In this document: piece by piece, positions 20,760 to 30,114 of the stretch
How positions within the stretch are numbered: the stretch's first letter is position 1
How the letters are laid out: each line of letters opens with the position of its first letter
NCBI GenBank assembly: GCA_023150295.1
Contig: JAKLLE010000003.1
Span: 1-64,000, forward strand
Direction: 5' to 3'
Length of the DNA stretch: 64,000 nt
Source: Giesbergeria sp.
Lineage (GTDB): Bacteria; Pseudomonadota; Gammaproteobacteria; Burkholderiales; Burkholderiaceae_C
Translations under genes and position numbers: made by a program
The notes under the pieces: model-generated
Told to the model about the DNA's origin: nothing
Database searches by the model: none
What the model saw: the letters and a program-made list of their open reading frames with translations, nothing else

Positions 20760-21391
20760 TGGCCAAGCGCCTGTTCGACATCACGTTGTCCCTGCTCGCC
20801 CTGGTGCTGCTGTGCCCGCTGCTGCTGGCCGTGACCCTGTGGGTGCGGCTCGATTCGCAGGGGCCGGTGCTGTTCCGCCAGCAGCGTGTGGGGCGCGGTG
20901 GCCGGCTTTTTGGCATCCTCAAGTTCCGTACCATGCAAGTGAACGCCGAGGCCGCCGGGCTGCAGATCACCGTGGGGCAAGACCCTCGCATCACCAGCGC
21001 AGGCCGCTGGCTGCGCCGCAGCAAGCTGGACGAGCTGCCGCAGTTGCTGAACGTGCTGCGTGGCGAGATGAGCATGGTTGGCCCGCGCCCGGAAGTACCG
21101 CGCTACGTGGCGCTGTACCCAGCCGATCAGCGTGCCACGGTGCTGAGCGTGCGCCCCGGCATCACCGACCTGGCATCGCTCGCCTTTCGCGACGAAAGCA
21201 CGCTGCTGGCGCGCAGTGCCGACCCCGAGCGCACCTATGTGGAGGAGATCCTGCCCATCAAGCTGCGCCATGCCTGCGACTATGTGGTGCGGCGCAGCCT
21301 GTGGCTGGATCTGCGCATTCTGGCCCTCACGGCGCTGGTGCTGCTGGGGGCACCGCAGCCTGCGCCGCCAGGTCCAGGCCACAGCCCATAA
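20759..21391 (+). CDS. Undecaprenyl-phosphate sugar phosphotransferase (PglC-like)
   Basis: A 210-residue monotopic phosphoglycosyl transferase with only the single re-entrant N-terminal helix (residues 8-28) and the catalytic core. The signatures are [21 protein letters not shown] and the Asp91-Glu92 dyad in [19 protein letters not shown]. It would load a phospho-sugar onto undecaprenyl phosphate, the first step of repeat-unit assembly. The short form without extra membrane helices favours PglC/WcaJ-core over full WbaP. It is the last gene of the cluster. Confidence 0.92.
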   Translation: MAKRLFDITLSLLALVLLCPLLLAVTLWVRLDSQGPVLFRQQRVGRGGRLFGILKFRTMQVNAEAAGLQITVGQDPRITSAGRWLRRSKLDELPQLLNVLRGEMSMVGPRPEVPRYVALYPADQRATVLSVRPGITDLASLAFRDESTLLARSADPERTYVEEILPIKLRHACDYVVRRSLWLDLRILALTALVLLGAPQPAPPGPGHSP

Positions 21392-21455
21392 AATGGCAGG
21401 TTCCGCCGTCCGGCGGCCATCCCCCCTTTTTTCACGCCACGCACCGACGGCTCCT

Positions 21456-22985
21456 ATGTCTGAACAGCACACCGCCCCCGCACCCCAGGACGAAAACCAG
21501 CTCATCGCCGAGCGGCGCGAGAAACTGCGCGCCCTGCGCGAAGCCCAGGCCCAGGGCCAGGGCGTGGCTTTCCCCAACGACTTCAAGCCCCAGCACCACG
21601 CCGCGGCCCTGCAGCAACAGTACGGTGTGCTGGATGCACAGGCGCTGGAGGCGCAGCCCGCCACCGTGAGCGTGGCCGGGCGCATGATGCTCAAGCGCGT
21701 GATGGGCAAGGCCAGCTTTGCCACGGTGCAGGACGCCAGCGGCCGCATCCAGCTCTACATCACGCGCGATGCCCTGGGCGAAGAACTCTATGCCGCCTTC
21801 AAGCATTGGGATCTGGGCGACATCCTGGGTGCCGAAGGCACGCTGTTCAAGACCAAGACAGGGGAGTTGTCGATCAAGGTCGATCGCCTGCGTCTGCTGA
21901 CCAAGAGTCTGCGCCCCATGCCGGACAAGTTCCACGGCATCCACGACCAGGAAGTGAAGTACCGCCAGCGCTACGTGGACCTGATGACCGACGAGTCCGC
22001 ACGCCAGCGCTTTGTGGCGCGCAGCAAGGCCGTGAGCGGCATCCGCGACTTCATGGTGCAGCACGGCTTCCTGGAAGTGGAAACGCCCATGCTCCACCCC
22101 ATTCCAGGCGGCGCCAACGCCAAGCCCTTTGTCACACACCACAACGCGCTGGAGCAGGAGATGTACCTGCGCATCGCGCCCGAGCTGTACTTGAAGCGTC
22201 TGCTGGTGGGCGGCTTCGAGCGTGTGTTCGAGATCAACCGCAACTTCCGCAACGAAGGCATTTCGGTGCGCCACAACCCCGAGTTCACCATGATGGAGTT
22301 CTACGCGGCCTACTGGAACTACCAGGATCTGATGGGCTTCACCGAACAGCTTGTGCGCGACGCAGCCCTGAAGGCCGCCGGAACGCTGCAGCTCAGCTAC
22401 CAGGGCCGCGATGTGGATCTGGCCCAGCCGTTCGCGCGCCTGACCATCCGCGAAGCCATCTTCCAGTACACCGAGGCAGGCGCCCATGTGGATGACGCCG
22501 CCTGGCTCATCAGCGCGCTCAAGAAGCTGGGCATGAGCGAGGCGAAGAACAAGCTCTCCACCCGCAGCTTGGCCAGCCTGCAGGTGCTGTACTTCGAGGA
22601 AACGGTGGAAGACAAGCTCTGGCAGCCCACCTTCATCATGGAGCACCCGACCGAAATCTCGCCCCTGGCCCGCGCCAACGACACGCGCCCCGAGGTCACC
22701 GAGCGTTTCGAGCTCTACATCACGGGCCGCGAATTCGGCAACGGCTTCTCGGAGCTGAACGACGCCGAGGACCAGGCCGCGCGCTTCCATGCCCAGGTGG
22801 CCGCCAAAGACGGCGGCGACGACGAGGCCATGTACTTCGACCACGACTTCGTGCGTGCGCTCGAATACGGCATGCCGCCCGCAGGCGGCTGCGGCATCGG
22901 CATCGACCGCCTGATGATGCTGTTGACCGACAGCCAGAGCATCCGCGACGTGATCCTGTTCCCGGCATTGCGCCGCGAGGGCTGA
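21456..22985 (+). CDS. lysS: Lysyl-tRNA synthetase, class II
   Basis: A 509-residue enzyme charging tRNA-Lys. The anticodon-binding OB fold is N-terminal, with [17 protein letters not shown] around residue 86. Class II motif 2 is [20 protein letters not shown], and motif 3 is [16 protein letters not shown] near the C-terminus. The start at 21456 gives normal length; an upstream open frame crosses into the previous gene. Bases 21392-21455 contain a CCGCC/GGCGG hairpin and a C/T-rich stretch but no certain promoter. Confidence 0.97.
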   Translation: MSEQHTAPAPQDENQLIAERREKLRALREAQAQGQGVAFPNDFKPQHHAAALQQQYGVLDAQALEAQPATVSVAGRMMLKRVMGKASFATVQDASGRIQLYITRDALGEELYAAFKHWDLGDILGAEGTLFKTKTGELSIKVDRLRLLTKSLRPMPDKFHGIHDQEVKYRQRYVDLMTDESARQRFVARSKAVSGIRDFMVQHGFLEVETPMLHPIPGGANAKPFVTHHNALEQEMYLRIAPELYLKRLLVGGFERVFEINRNFRNEGISVRHNPEFTMMEFYAAYWNYQDLMGFTEQLVRDAALKAAGTLQLSYQGRDVDLAQPFARLTIREAIFQYTEAGAHVDDAAWLISALKKLGMSEAKNKLSTRSLASLQVLYFEETVEDKLWQPTFIMEHPTEISPLARANDTRPEVTERFELYITGREFGNGFSELNDAEDQAARFHAQVAAKDGGDDEAMYFDHDFVRALEYGMPPAGGCGIGIDRLMMLLTDSQSIRDVILFPALRREG

Positions 22986-23002
22986 TCTGGCACAGTGGCC
23001 CC

Positions 23003-24019
23003 ATGTCCCTGCCCACGACATTGAACGACGCCGATGCCACCCAGCCCTTCAGCGTGCTGGTGGTGGAGGACATGGACTCGCTGCGCGCCGCACTGGTGGC
23101 AGAACTGCGGCGCGCAGGCGTCTCGCAAGTGCTGGAGGCAAGCGAAGGCGATACGGCCCTGCGCCTTTTCACTGAACAGCGGCCGGACCTGGTGCTGCTC
23201 GACATCCAACTGCCCGGCAAGGACGGCTACTGGCTGGCCCAGCAGATGCGCATTGCCGAACCCGGCGACTGGACGCCCATCATCTTCCTCTCGGGCCTGG
23301 ACAACGAGCTGGATGTCTGGCGCGGCATCGAGGCCGGGGGCGACGACTACCTGACCAAGCCGGTCAAGCCCATCGTGCTGGTGGCCAAGCTGCGCGCCAT
23401 GCGCCGCCTGCTCGACATGCGCCGCCGCCTGGTGTCCCTGTCCGACGAACTGCACCTGGCCAACCAGCGGCTCAACGCCATGGTGGAGGTCGATGCCCTG
23501 ACGGGCCTGATCAACCGGCGCGGTTTCGACCAGCGGCTGCACAGCGAAATCCTGGCCGCTCGGCGCGACCAGCGACCACTGACGCTGATGCTGTGCGACC
23601 TGGACCACTTCAAGACCTACAACGACAGCCTGGGCCACGTGCAGGGCGATGCCTGCCTGCAGCAGGTGGCCCGCCTGCTGCGCGAGGTGTGCATGCGCCC
23701 GCGCGACACTGCCGCGCGTTACGGCGGCGAGGAATTTGCCCTCATCCTGCCGGGCACGCCCCGTTCGGGCGCCATGACCTTTGCACGGGCGCTGGGGCAA
23801 ACGCTGCGCAACCTGGCCATTGCCCACCCTGCGTCGCCCGTAGCGGGCTTTGTCACAATCTCGGGCGGCATCACCACCTGCGTGCCCGACGAGGCCACCA
23901 GCGCCGAGAGCATGCTCATGCGCGCCGACCAGGCGCTCTACGCCGCCAAGGCCCAGGGGCGCGACCGCTTTTTCAGCTTTGAAATGCAGATGGACACGGT
24001 GGAGCAGCGCCACGGCTGA
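23003..24019 (+). CDS. Response-regulator diguanylate cyclase (REC-GGDEF)
   Basis: A 338-residue protein with a receiver domain (acidic Glu22/Asp23, phosphoacceptor Asp67 in LLDIQLPGKDG, Lys119 in LTKPVK) and a GGDEF domain. The active site is intact as GGEEF (241-245), and a product-inhibition RxxD site lies five residues upstream (Arg232-Asp235). It should make cyclic di-GMP when phosphorylated. No histidine kinase is nearby, so the partner is unknown. The gene follows lysS by 17 bases and precedes a mechanosensitive channel. Confidence 0.93.
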   Translation: MSLPTTLNDADATQPFSVLVVEDMDSLRAALVAELRRAGVSQVLEASEGDTALRLFTEQRPDLVLLDIQLPGKDGYWLAQQMRIAEPGDWTPIIFLSGLDNELDVWRGIEAGGDDYLTKPVKPIVLVAKLRAMRRLLDMRRRLVSLSDELHLANQRLNAMVEVDALTGLINRRGFDQRLHSEILAARRDQRPLTLMLCDLDHFKTYNDSLGHVQGDACLQQVARLLREVCMRPRDTAARYGGEEFALILPGTPRSGAMTFARALGQTLRNLAIAHPASPVAGFVTISGGITTCVPDEATSAESMLMRADQALYAAKAQGRDRFFSFEMQMDTVEQRHG

Positions 24020-24029
24020 CACATCTCCC

Positions 24030-24656
24030 ATGCGACGTTCCTTGACTCTCTACCTGCCGGAATGGGCCCAGGACTGGCTGGAAATCATCGTTCCGGGGGT
24101 GCAGATTGCACTCATCCTTGTGGCGGCCTGGCTGCTGCAGAACCTGCTGGGGCGCCTGCTGACCCGTGCCGGGCGCCACTACCAGATTCCCCTGGAACTG
24201 CAGATGCCCATCCACGGGCTGATGCGCTGGACCATTTTTGCCGCCACCCTGCTGCTGGTGCTGGAGCGCCTGGGCGTGTCGGCCACGGTGCTGTGGACCG
24301 GCTTTACCGGCTTTGCCACCGTGGGAGCCGTGGCCTTCTTTGCGGCGTGGAGCGTGCTGTCCAACCTGTTCTGCGCGTTCCTGATATTCACCGTGGGCCC
24401 CTTCCGCCTGGGGGACACCATCGAACTGCTCGACACGGCCGAGAAACCCGGCGCCAAGGGTCGGGTGGTGGACATCAACCTGCTCTACACCACGCTGGAA
24501 GATGCAACGCGTGGGCAGACCGGTGTCTTGCTGCAGATACCCAATGCGCTGATCTTTCAGCGGGTTCTGCGCCGCTGGGAACCGGCGATCGTCCCATCAG
24601 GCACCCCGGCTCCAGCCCCGCAAGAGCGTTTGCAAGACACACCCTCCGTCCCCTGA
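24030..24656 (+). CDS. Small MscS-family mechanosensitive channel
   Basis: A 208-residue MscS-like protein with helices at about residues 18-40, 60-78 and 88-115. The pore-lining helix is Gly/Ala-rich ([20 protein letters not shown]) and is followed by the beta domain [12 protein letters not shown]. It lacks a large C-terminal vestibule, so it is shorter than E. coli MscS. Ion efflux under osmotic downshift is the family role. It is convergent with nagZ, 19 bases away. Confidence 0.88.
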   Translation: MRRSLTLYLPEWAQDWLEIIVPGVQIALILVAAWLLQNLLGRLLTRAGRHYQIPLELQMPIHGLMRWTIFAATLLLVLERLGVSATVLWTGFTGFATVGAVAFFAAWSVLSNLFCAFLIFTVGPFRLGDTIELLDTAEKPGAKGRVVDINLLYTTLEDATRGQTGVLLQIPNALIFQRVLRRWEPAIVPSGTPAPAPQERLQDTPSVP

Positions 24657-24675
24657 AACCCGAGCCAAGCCTGCC

Positions 24676-25758
24676 TCAGGGCAGCATCTCCAGCGCCTGC
24701 AGATAGGCAGGCTGGAACATCAGTTCATCCCACGCCTGCGGCACGGTTTCAGGCAACAGCGCCAGGCGGCGCGCAGCGCTGTCCGGACTGGGCTGCCAGC
24801 GGCCCTGTGCCAGCGCGTCAGCCAGGCCGTCCAGCAGATCATCCACGGCCCGCCCGTCGCCCAGGCTCTGGTTGCACAGCAGCACCAGGTCGCACCCCGC
24901 CTGCAATGCCGCCAGTGCGGCGTCGGTGTGGCTGGCCAGGTGGCCGTCGATATGGCGTGCGCCCTCCATGCTCAGGTCATCGCTGATGATGGCACCCTCG
25001 AAACCCAGGCGCGTGCGCAAGATGTCCTGCAGCCACCGGCGCGAAAAGCCCGCCGGGCGGCTGTCCACCTTGGGGTAGATCACATGGGCGGGCATGACGG
25101 CGGTGAGCGTGCTGCGCAGCCAGGCATAGGGCGCGGCGTCGTCCTGCACAATGGCCTTGAGGCTGCGCCGGTCCACAGGAATGTCGGTGTGCGAATCGGC
25201 GCGCACGAAGCCATGCCCCGGAAAATGCTTGCCGCAGTGCGCCATGCCCGCCTGCAGCAGGCCGTGCGCCAGGCTCTTGGCCAACAGCGCCACCACGCGC
25301 GGGTCGGCATGGAAAGCGCGGTCGCCGATCACGCTGCTGCCCCCCCAGTCCAGGTCCAGCACGGGCGTGAAGGAAAAATCCACGCCGCAAGCCCGCAACT
25401 CGCTGGCCAGCACATAGCCCGCCGCCGTGGCCGCATTGGTGGCCGCCATGGCCCCGCTGCCTGGGCCACCCTTGCCGTCCTGCATCCACAGCGCACCCAG
25501 GGCGCGCATGGGCGGCAGCTGGGTGAAGCCATCGGAGCGAAAGCGCTGCACGCGGCCGCCCTCGTGGTCCACGCAGATGAGCAGATCCTCACGCACGGCC
25601 TTGATGGCGCTGGTGAGCTCCAGCAACTGTGCCCGATCACGCCAGTTGCGCGTGAACAGCACCACACCGCCCGTCAGCGGGTGGGCCAGGCGCCTGCGGT
25701 CGTCGGCGCTGAGTGCAGTGCCCGCCACGTCGAGGATCAGGGGGGAGTGTCCGGTCAT
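24676..25758 (-). CDS. nagZ: Beta-N-acetylhexosaminidase (cell-wall recycling)
   Basis: A 360-residue GH3 enzyme that removes GlcNAc from anhydro-muropeptides in the cytoplasm. The family markers are CGKHFPGHG (176-183), the catalytic dyad Asp188/His190 in RADSHTDIP, and the nucleophile Asp260 in [10 protein letters not shown]. No signal peptide is present. Its ATG overlaps the acpS stop (ATGA), making it the last gene of the lepA-to-nagZ run. Confidence 0.96.
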   Translation of the reverse strand: MTGHSPLILDVAGTALSADDRRRLAHPLTGGVVLFTRNWRDRAQLLELTSAIKAVREDLLICVDHEGGRVQRFRSDGFTQLPPMRALGALWMQDGKGGPGSGAMAATNAATAAGYVLASELRACGVDFSFTPVLDLDWGGSSVIGDRAFHADPRVVALLAKSLAHGLLQAGMAHCGKHFPGHGFVRADSHTDIPVDRRSLKAIVQDDAAPYAWLRSTLTAVMPAHVIYPKVDSRPAGFSRRWLQDILRTRLGFEGAIISDDLSMEGARHIDGHLASHTDAALAALQAGCDLVLLCNQSLGDGRAVDDLLDGLADALAQGRWQPSPDSAARRLALLPETVPQAWDELMFQPAYLQALEMLP

Positions 25759-26213
25759 GCGTATGCTCCAGTCATTTTGCTATTATTTTGATAGCTATTC
25801 GCGCTTGATTCATGGGCGCCAGGGTCCATTTCGACCACACAAAAACTGGCAGCGTAGTCGGATTCATCGGTCACGCTCAGGTGCGCCCGCAGCGACCGGG
25901 CCTCGAACCACTGGCGCAAGTCGCCGTGCAGCACGATGATGGGTTGGCCGCTGGGCAGCGCGCCGACCTCGCAGTGGCGCCAGGTCATGGGCATGCGCAT
26001 CCCCAGACCTATGGCCTTGCTGAAGGCCTCCTTGGCGGAAAAGCGCGTGGCCAGGTAACGCACGCCGCGCTCGCTCCAGCGCTGGCTGCGCTCACGCCAG
26101 ATGGCGAGCTCGGCATCGCTGAGCACGCGCTCGGCGAACCGGTCGCCATGGCGCTCCAGGCTGGCGCGGATGCGGCGCACGTCGCAGATGTCGGTGCCGA
26201 TGCCGTAAATCAT
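25755..26213 (-). CDS. acpS: Holo-[acyl-carrier-protein] synthase with repeat-encoded tail
   Basis: AcpS attaches 4'-phosphopantetheine to acyl carrier protein. The magnesium ligands Asp8 (GIGTDICDV) and Glu62 ([10 protein letters not shown]) are present. The protein is 152 residues, roughly 20-25 longer than usual. The extra C-terminus, from about residue 129 (Gly/His/Ser/Asn-rich, with [12 protein letters not shown]), is encoded by an antisense copy of the interspersed repeat. The stop still overlaps the nagZ start, so coupling was kept. The enzyme core is complete and function is expected. Confidence 0.95.
   Translation of the reverse strand: MIYGIGTDICDVRRIRASLERHGDRFAERVLSDAELAIWRERSQRWSERGVRYLATRFSAKEAFSKAIGLGMRMPMTWRHCEVGALPSGQPIIVLHGDLRQWFEARSLRAHLSVTDESDYAASFCVVEMDPGAHESSANSYQNNSKMTGAYA
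25774..25830 (+). repeat. Interspersed repeat, copy forming the 3' end of acpS
   Basis: The hairpin GCTATTATTTTGATAGC is followed by GCGCTTGATTCATGGGCGCC and AGGGTCCATTT, a near-complete copy. It runs opposite to acpS and supplies its last roughly 19 codons before the stop region. Confidence 0.8.
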
Positions 26214-26221
26214 GGTTTTGA

Positions 26222-26272
26222 ATGAAATTGGCCTCTAGCGCTTATGCAGCAAGCGCCAGTAGCTACAAAATC
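26222..26272 (-). repeat. Interspersed repeat between pdxJ and acpS
   Basis: Read on the minus strand: TTTTGTAGCTACTGGCGC, then the second hairpin GCGCTTGCTGCATAAGCGC, then TAGAGGCCAATTTCATT. The pdxJ stop codon lies at its left end and the acpS start is nine bases beyond it. The left arm of hairpin 1 is partly lost (GCTCC). Confidence 0.8.
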
Positions 26273-27032
26273 AGGAGCACACTGCATCGATGCAGGCCTG
26301 GTAGGCGCGCACCGTTGCGGCGTAGCCCAGCTCCAGCGCGTCCGCAATGAGCGCGTGGCCGATGGACACTTCCAGCACACCGGGCACGCTGCGCAGAAAG
26401 TCCGTGAGGTTGCCGCGGTTCAGATCGTGCCCTGCGTTCACGCCCAGCCCGGCGTCCAGCGCAGCCTGGGCAGCGGCGCGGTAGCGCCCCAGTTCGGCGG
26501 CTTGGCGCTCGGAGCCCCAGGCGGCAGCGTAGGGCTCGGTGTACAGCTCGATGCGGTCAGCGCCCACGGCCCGGGCCTGGGCCATTTGCTCGGGGACCGG
26601 GTCCATGAACAGGCTCACGCGCACGCCCAGGTCATGGCATTCGGCGATCAGGGGCGCCAGCCGGGCGGCGTCCTGCGGAAAGCTCCAGCCATGGTCGCTG
26701 GTGAACTGGTCTTCACTGTCGGGCACGAAGGTGGCCTGCTGGGGGCGCACGCGGCGGATGAAGTCCATCAGGTTCTGCGACGGGTTGCCTTCAATGTTGT
26801 ATTCGCGCTCGGGCCAGGCCTGCAGCAGTTCGGCCAGTTCGTGCACGTCGTGGGGCCGGATGTGGCGCGCATCGGGCCGGGGGTGCACGGTAATGCCCTG
26901 CGCGCCCGCCTGCAGGCACAGCAGCGCCGCACGCGTGACGCTGGGAATGCCCAGGTGCCGCGTGTTGCGCACCAGCGCCACCTTGTTGACGTTGACCGAC
27001 AGCGCGGTGCGGGGATGGGGTGAAGAGGTCAT
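26271..27032 (-). CDS. pdxJ: Pyridoxine 5'-phosphate synthase
   Basis: A 253-residue TIM barrel forming PNP from deoxyxylulose phosphate and aminoacetone phosphate. The signatures are [15 protein letters not shown] (N-terminus), [19 protein letters not shown], and [15 protein letters not shown]. The start at 27032 overlaps the recO stop (ATGA); a longer frame to 27086 would overlap recO further. Its stop coincides with the edge of an interspersed repeat. Confidence 0.97.
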   Translation of the reverse strand: MTSSPHPRTALSVNVNKVALVRNTRHLGIPSVTRAALLCLQAGAQGITVHPRPDARHIRPHDVHELAELLQAWPEREYNIEGNPSQNLMDFIRRVRPQQATFVPDSEDQFTSDHGWSFPQDAARLAPLIAECHDLGVRVSLFMDPVPEQMAQARAVGADRIELYTEPYAAAWGSERQAAELGRYRAAAQAALDAGLGVNAGHDLNRGNLTDFLRSVPGVLEVSIGHALIADALELGYAATVRAYQACIDAVCS

Positions 27033-27790
27033 AGCGATTGCAGGTCCATCATGAACTGGCGCGTGCGCAGCACCGGGTGGCCGCAATGGTATTGCAACAG
27101 CCCGCGCAGTTGCGGTTTGAGTTCACCAGCCACGGCAGCGCATTCGCGCAGCAGGGTGGTGAAAGGCACGCCATCACGCAAGGCGGCGTGCAGTAGCAGC
27201 CACTGCGCGCCCGACAGGCTGGCCCGCTCGGCTGCGGGCACGGCGCGCAGGCCCGCCTCGGCCACCAAGGCGTAGCGGCCCTGGGGCTCCAGCGGCGCCA
27301 AGGCCAGGGTCTGCACATCCAGCGCGGGCAGCAGGCCCACCTCGCGCAGCAACAGCAGCTCAAAGCTGCGCAGCAAGGGTTCGAGCACTTCGCCGTGCTC
27401 GGTGGCCAGTATGCGCACCACGGCAGCATAGTGGTCGAACAGCAGGCTGTGCGCGTCGTCGCGGGCCAGCAGGCGCATGAGCAGTTCGTTGAGGTACAGG
27501 CCCGACAGCAAGGCCTCTCCCGTGGGCATGGTGTGGCCGCCAACCCACTCCGCGCCCTTGAGCGGGTGGATCTCGGCCGAGTCCGATGCAGCTTGGGTCC
27601 AGCTCAGCTGCAAAGGCTGCAGGGGCAGCAGCACCGGCCGGAAGTTGGAACTGGGCCTTTTGGCGCCCTTGGCCACCAGCGCAGTGCGCCCGCGGTGGCG
27701 GGTGAACACCTCCAGGATCAGGCTCGATTCACTCCAGTCGTAGCGGTGCAGCACGTAGGCAGGCTCGTGGGTGACACGTTGCTGGGGCAT
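27029..27790 (-). CDS. recO: DNA repair protein RecO
   Basis: A 253-residue recombination mediator that helps RecA load in the RecFOR pathway. It has the N-terminal OB fold ([35 protein letters not shown]) and an all-helical C-terminus ([16 protein letters not shown]). The zinc-type cysteines of some RecO proteins are mostly absent, as in many betaproteobacteria. No Shine-Dalgarno is visible, because the 5' leader is occupied by an interspersed repeat. Confidence 0.93.
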   Translation of the reverse strand: MPQQRVTHEPAYVLHRYDWSESSLILEVFTRHRGRTALVAKGAKRPSSNFRPVLLPLQPLQLSWTQAASDSAEIHPLKGAEWVGGHTMPTGEALLSGLYLNELLMRLLARDDAHSLLFDHYAAVVRILATEHGEVLEPLLRSFELLLLREVGLLPALDVQTLALAPLEPQGRYALVAEAGLRAVPAAERASLSGAQWLLLHAALRDGVPFTTLLRECAAVAGELKPQLRGLLQYHCGHPVLRTRQFMMDLQSL

Positions 27791-27846
27791 GAAAATGCTA
27801 TCAAATCTGCAGCAATAGCACCCTATAAATGGGCGCTGGAGCCCGT
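27791..27846 (+). repeat. Interspersed repeat upstream of recO
   Basis: ATGCTATCAAATCTGCAGCA begins the copy; it continues with AATGGGCGCTGGAGCCCGT. Hairpin 1 is degraded on its right arm. It abuts the recO start codon, antisense to the operon. Confidence 0.6.
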
Positions 27847-27968
27847 CCCAGGGCTAAGATCCCGCCCAAGCCAGGGCTCCCGCGCAAGGGCCGCCCCGCC
27901 GCGCCGGGAGCGTCCCCCTGCCCGAATCGCGCAGCGATTCGAGAGCGGGGGGAAGGCCCGCAGGGCCT
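27843..27968. repeat. GC-rich palindromic element between recO and era
   Basis: The perfect hairpin CGAATCGC-GCA-GCGATTCG (27923-27941) is nested inside TCCCCC (27913-27918) and GGGGGGA, followed by GGCCCGCAGGGCC (27955-27967). It resembles the element before accD in style. It may end or stabilise the era mRNA; the role is inferred. Confidence 0.5.
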
Positions 27969-27982
27969 CAGGGGAGTGCTCC

Positions 27983-29023
27983 TCATTCATACCCAAACGA
28001 GCGCACGCGCGCCTCGTCATCGGCCCAACCCGAGCGCACCTTGACCCATAGTTCCAGGAAAACCTTGGCGTCCAGGAGCTTCTCCAGCTCCTGGCGGGCC
28101 TCGGTACCAATGCGCTTGAGGCGCTCGCCCTTGTCGCCAATCACCATGGCCTTGTGGCCGTCACGCTCCACCACAATGGTGGCGGCAATGCGCACCAGGC
28201 GCTTGTGCTGCTTGCTATTTTCTTCCTCGAACTTGTCGATGACCACGGTGGAGGTGTAGGGCAGCTCGTCCCCCGTGAAGCGAAAGAGCTTCTCGCGCAC
28301 GGTTTCGGAAGCCAGGAATTTTTCGCTGCGATCGGTCAGCTCGTCCTCGGCATACCACCAGGGCTGCTCGGGCAGGTACTTCTCGCAAATTCTGTGGAGC
28401 CGCTCGATATCACCCTTGCTCTTGGCCGACATGGGCACGAACTCGGCGAAGGGATGGCGCTCCTGCATGTCGCGCAGCCAGGGCGCGATCTCGGCGCGGC
28501 GGTGCACGGTGTCGAGCTTGTTGGCAATGAGCAGCGTGGGAATGCCTGGCTTGAAGAGCGAGAGCACCTTGGCATCCGCCAGCGTGAAGCTGCCAGCCTC
28601 CACCACGAAGAGGATCAGATCCACGTCGCTGATGGCTCCCATCACCGTCTTGTTGAGCGACTTGTTCAGCGCCGTGCTGTGCTTGGTCTGGAAACCCGGC
28701 GTATCGACAAACACGAACTGGCTGGCGCCCACAGAGCGGATGCCGGTGATGCGGTGGCGCGTGGTCTGGGCCTTGCGCGAGGTGATGCTGATCTTCTGCC
28801 CCACCAGCGCATTGAGCAAGGTGGACTTGCCCACATTGGGCTTGCCTACGATGGCAATCAGGCCGCAGCACTGCGCCGCGCCCCCCGGCGCATCGGCCGC
28901 AGGCGCCACGGCAATCTGCCCCCCAGGCCTTGCGGCGGCGAGCATTGCATTCAGATCATCAGTGGTCTGAGCGCCCGTCAGTTTGGCGTCGGCAGCTACA
29001 TTTTTTGTAGCATCTTGGTTCAT
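27983..29023 (-). CDS. era: GTPase Era with N-terminal extension
   Basis: Era is a GTPase that binds the 3' end of 16S rRNA during 30S maturation. The G motifs are GKPNVGKS (60-67), DTPG (107-110) and NKLD (168-171); the KH domain includes [15 protein letters not shown]. At 346 residues it is about 45 longer than E. coli Era. The extra N-terminus starts [19 protein letters not shown], and residues 4-21 match the interspersed repeat. The ATG at 29023 overlaps the rnc stop by four bases, which supports this start. A later in-frame start, MLAAARPGG at residue 27, would avoid the repeat. Confidence 0.95.
   Translation of the reverse strand: MNQDATKNVAADAKLTGAQTTDDLNAMLAAARPGGQIAVAPAADAPGGAAQCCGLIAIVGKPNVGKSTLLNALVGQKISITSRKAQTTRHRITGIRSVGASQFVFVDTPGFQTKHSTALNKSLNKTVMGAISDVDLILFVVEAGSFTLADAKVLSLFKPGIPTLLIANKLDTVHRRAEIAPWLRDMQERHPFAEFVPMSAKSKGDIERLHRICEKYLPEQPWWYAEDELTDRSEKFLASETVREKLFRFTGDELPYTSTVVIDKFEEENSKQHKRLVRIAATIVVERDGHKAMVIGDKGERLKRIGTEARQELEKLLDAKVFLELWVKVRSGWADDEARVRSFGYE
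28961..29014 (-). repeat. Interspersed repeat inside era (N-terminal extension)
   Basis: The hairpin GCTACAAAAAATGTAGC is followed by TGCCGACGCC and TGACGGGCGCTCAGACC. Its fifth base pair is C-G where other copies have T-A, a compensatory change. It is read in the same frame as the copies in fabD and acnA. Confidence 0.75.
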
Positions 29024-29706
29024 GGTCTTGGTGCTTTCAATGTGGCCAACATGGCCGCTGCGGCAGACTGCTCTGCCGCCCTGCGCGATGCGCCCGAGCC
29101 GCGCTGCGCCAGCGCCAGTTCGGCAATCGCGCATTCGACCTCAAAGGTCTGCCGGTGGGCCACGCCCTCGGTGCCCACCACGCGGTACTGGGGCAACTGC
29201 ATTTTGCGACCCTGAAGCCACTCCTGCAATGCCGTTTTGGCATCCTTGGCGGCGGCCTGCATCTGCGGGTTGATTTCCACCGCCTCGTACAGCCGCAGCA
29301 CCAGCGCCTCGGCGGCAGCATAGCCCGCATCCAGGTACACAGCGCCAATCACGGCCTCCAGTGCATCGGCCAGTATGGAGGGACGCTGGTGCCCGCCAGA
29401 GCGGGCCTCGCCCTCCCCCAGACGTAGCACTTGGTCCAGCCGCAGGCCCTTGGCCAACTGGTGCAGCGTGTCTTCCTTGACCAGGTTGGCACGCACACGC
29501 GACAAATCGCCTTCGCTTTGCGCCTGCAGACGGCGGTACAGCAGCGTGGAAACTGCCAGGTTGAGCACCGAGTCGCCCAGGAACTCCAGCCGCTCGTTGT
29601 GCTCGGCACTGAAGCTGCGGTGCGTGACGGCCCGGTGCAAAAGGGAAGGATCAGAAAACGGGTGCTGCAGCCGGGACTGCAGCGAGGCTAGCGCGGGAGA
29701 GAACAC
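29020..29706 (-). CDS. rnc: Ribonuclease III
   Basis: A 228-residue double-strand-specific endonuclease that processes rRNA and structured mRNAs. The catalytic signature [11 protein letters not shown] is at 38-48, and the second acidic patch is [17 protein letters not shown] (111-127). A dsRNA-binding domain occupies about 155-225 ([21 protein letters not shown]). The start is a GTG directly abutting the stop of the DUF4845 gene; no internal ATG would keep the conserved N-terminus. Confidence 0.97.
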   Translation of the reverse strand: MFSPALASLQSRLQHPFSDPSLLHRAVTHRSFSAEHNERLEFLGDSVLNLAVSTLLYRRLQAQSEGDLSRVRANLVKEDTLHQLAKGLRLDQVLRLGEGEARSGGHQRPSILADALEAVIGAVYLDAGYAAAEALVLRLYEAVEINPQMQAAAKDAKTALQEWLQGRKMQLPQYRVVGTEGVAHRQTFEVECAIAELALAQRGSGASRRAAEQSAAAAMLATLKAPRP

Positions 29707-30072
29707 CTATTGAACCGACTCTTCAAAGCGGTAGACCAGATAGGCCGGGCCCGCCAAGTCGATTTCACGCGAATACTTGAAGGACACGACGACTTTGTCG
29801 CCGCGCTTGGTCACTTCCAGATCCTTGCCGGAAATAGAGTTGATGGTATCGATGGCAGCAGCGCGATCAAATGCAGCACGCACCTCTGGTACGGTTGAGC
29901 TCTCACGCGCTGCCTTGGTCGCGGCCTTCTTGATGGCTTGGTATTCAATAAAGATCGGAACCGACTGCCCCCCAATGGCAAAAGCAGCCACGGCCAGCAA
30001 ACCGATAAAGATCACCCCGATGAAAGACAGTCCCCGCTGGCGTGCGCGGCTGGTGGTACGTTGAGCTTGCAT
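29707..30072 (-). CDS. DUF4845 single-pass membrane protein
   Basis: A 121-residue protein with a basic N-terminus, the motif RQRGLSFIGVIFIGLLAVAAF (one membrane helix, residues 13-33) and a small periplasmic domain. The N-terminal RGLSFIG resembles a prepilin-like signal, but the family is simply DUF4845. It sits between lepB and rnc in most betaproteobacteria. The function is unknown; context suggests a link to secretion or the membrane. Confidence 0.9.
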   Translation of the reverse strand: MQAQRTTSRARQRGLSFIGVIFIGLLAVAAFAIGGQSVPIFIEYQAIKKAATKAARESSTVPEVRAAFDRAAAIDTINSISGKDLEVTKRGDKVVVSFKYSREIDLAGPAYLVYRFEESVQ

Positions 30073-30114
30073 GTGTCACCCCCTCTTTGGAATGGAGCCG
30101 CTGCGGTGCGGCCG

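Noticed and set aside
21402-21415. CCGCC/GGCGG hairpin before lysS as a terminator.
   Set aside because: The T-run follows only after about ten bases, too far for a standard Rho-independent terminator.
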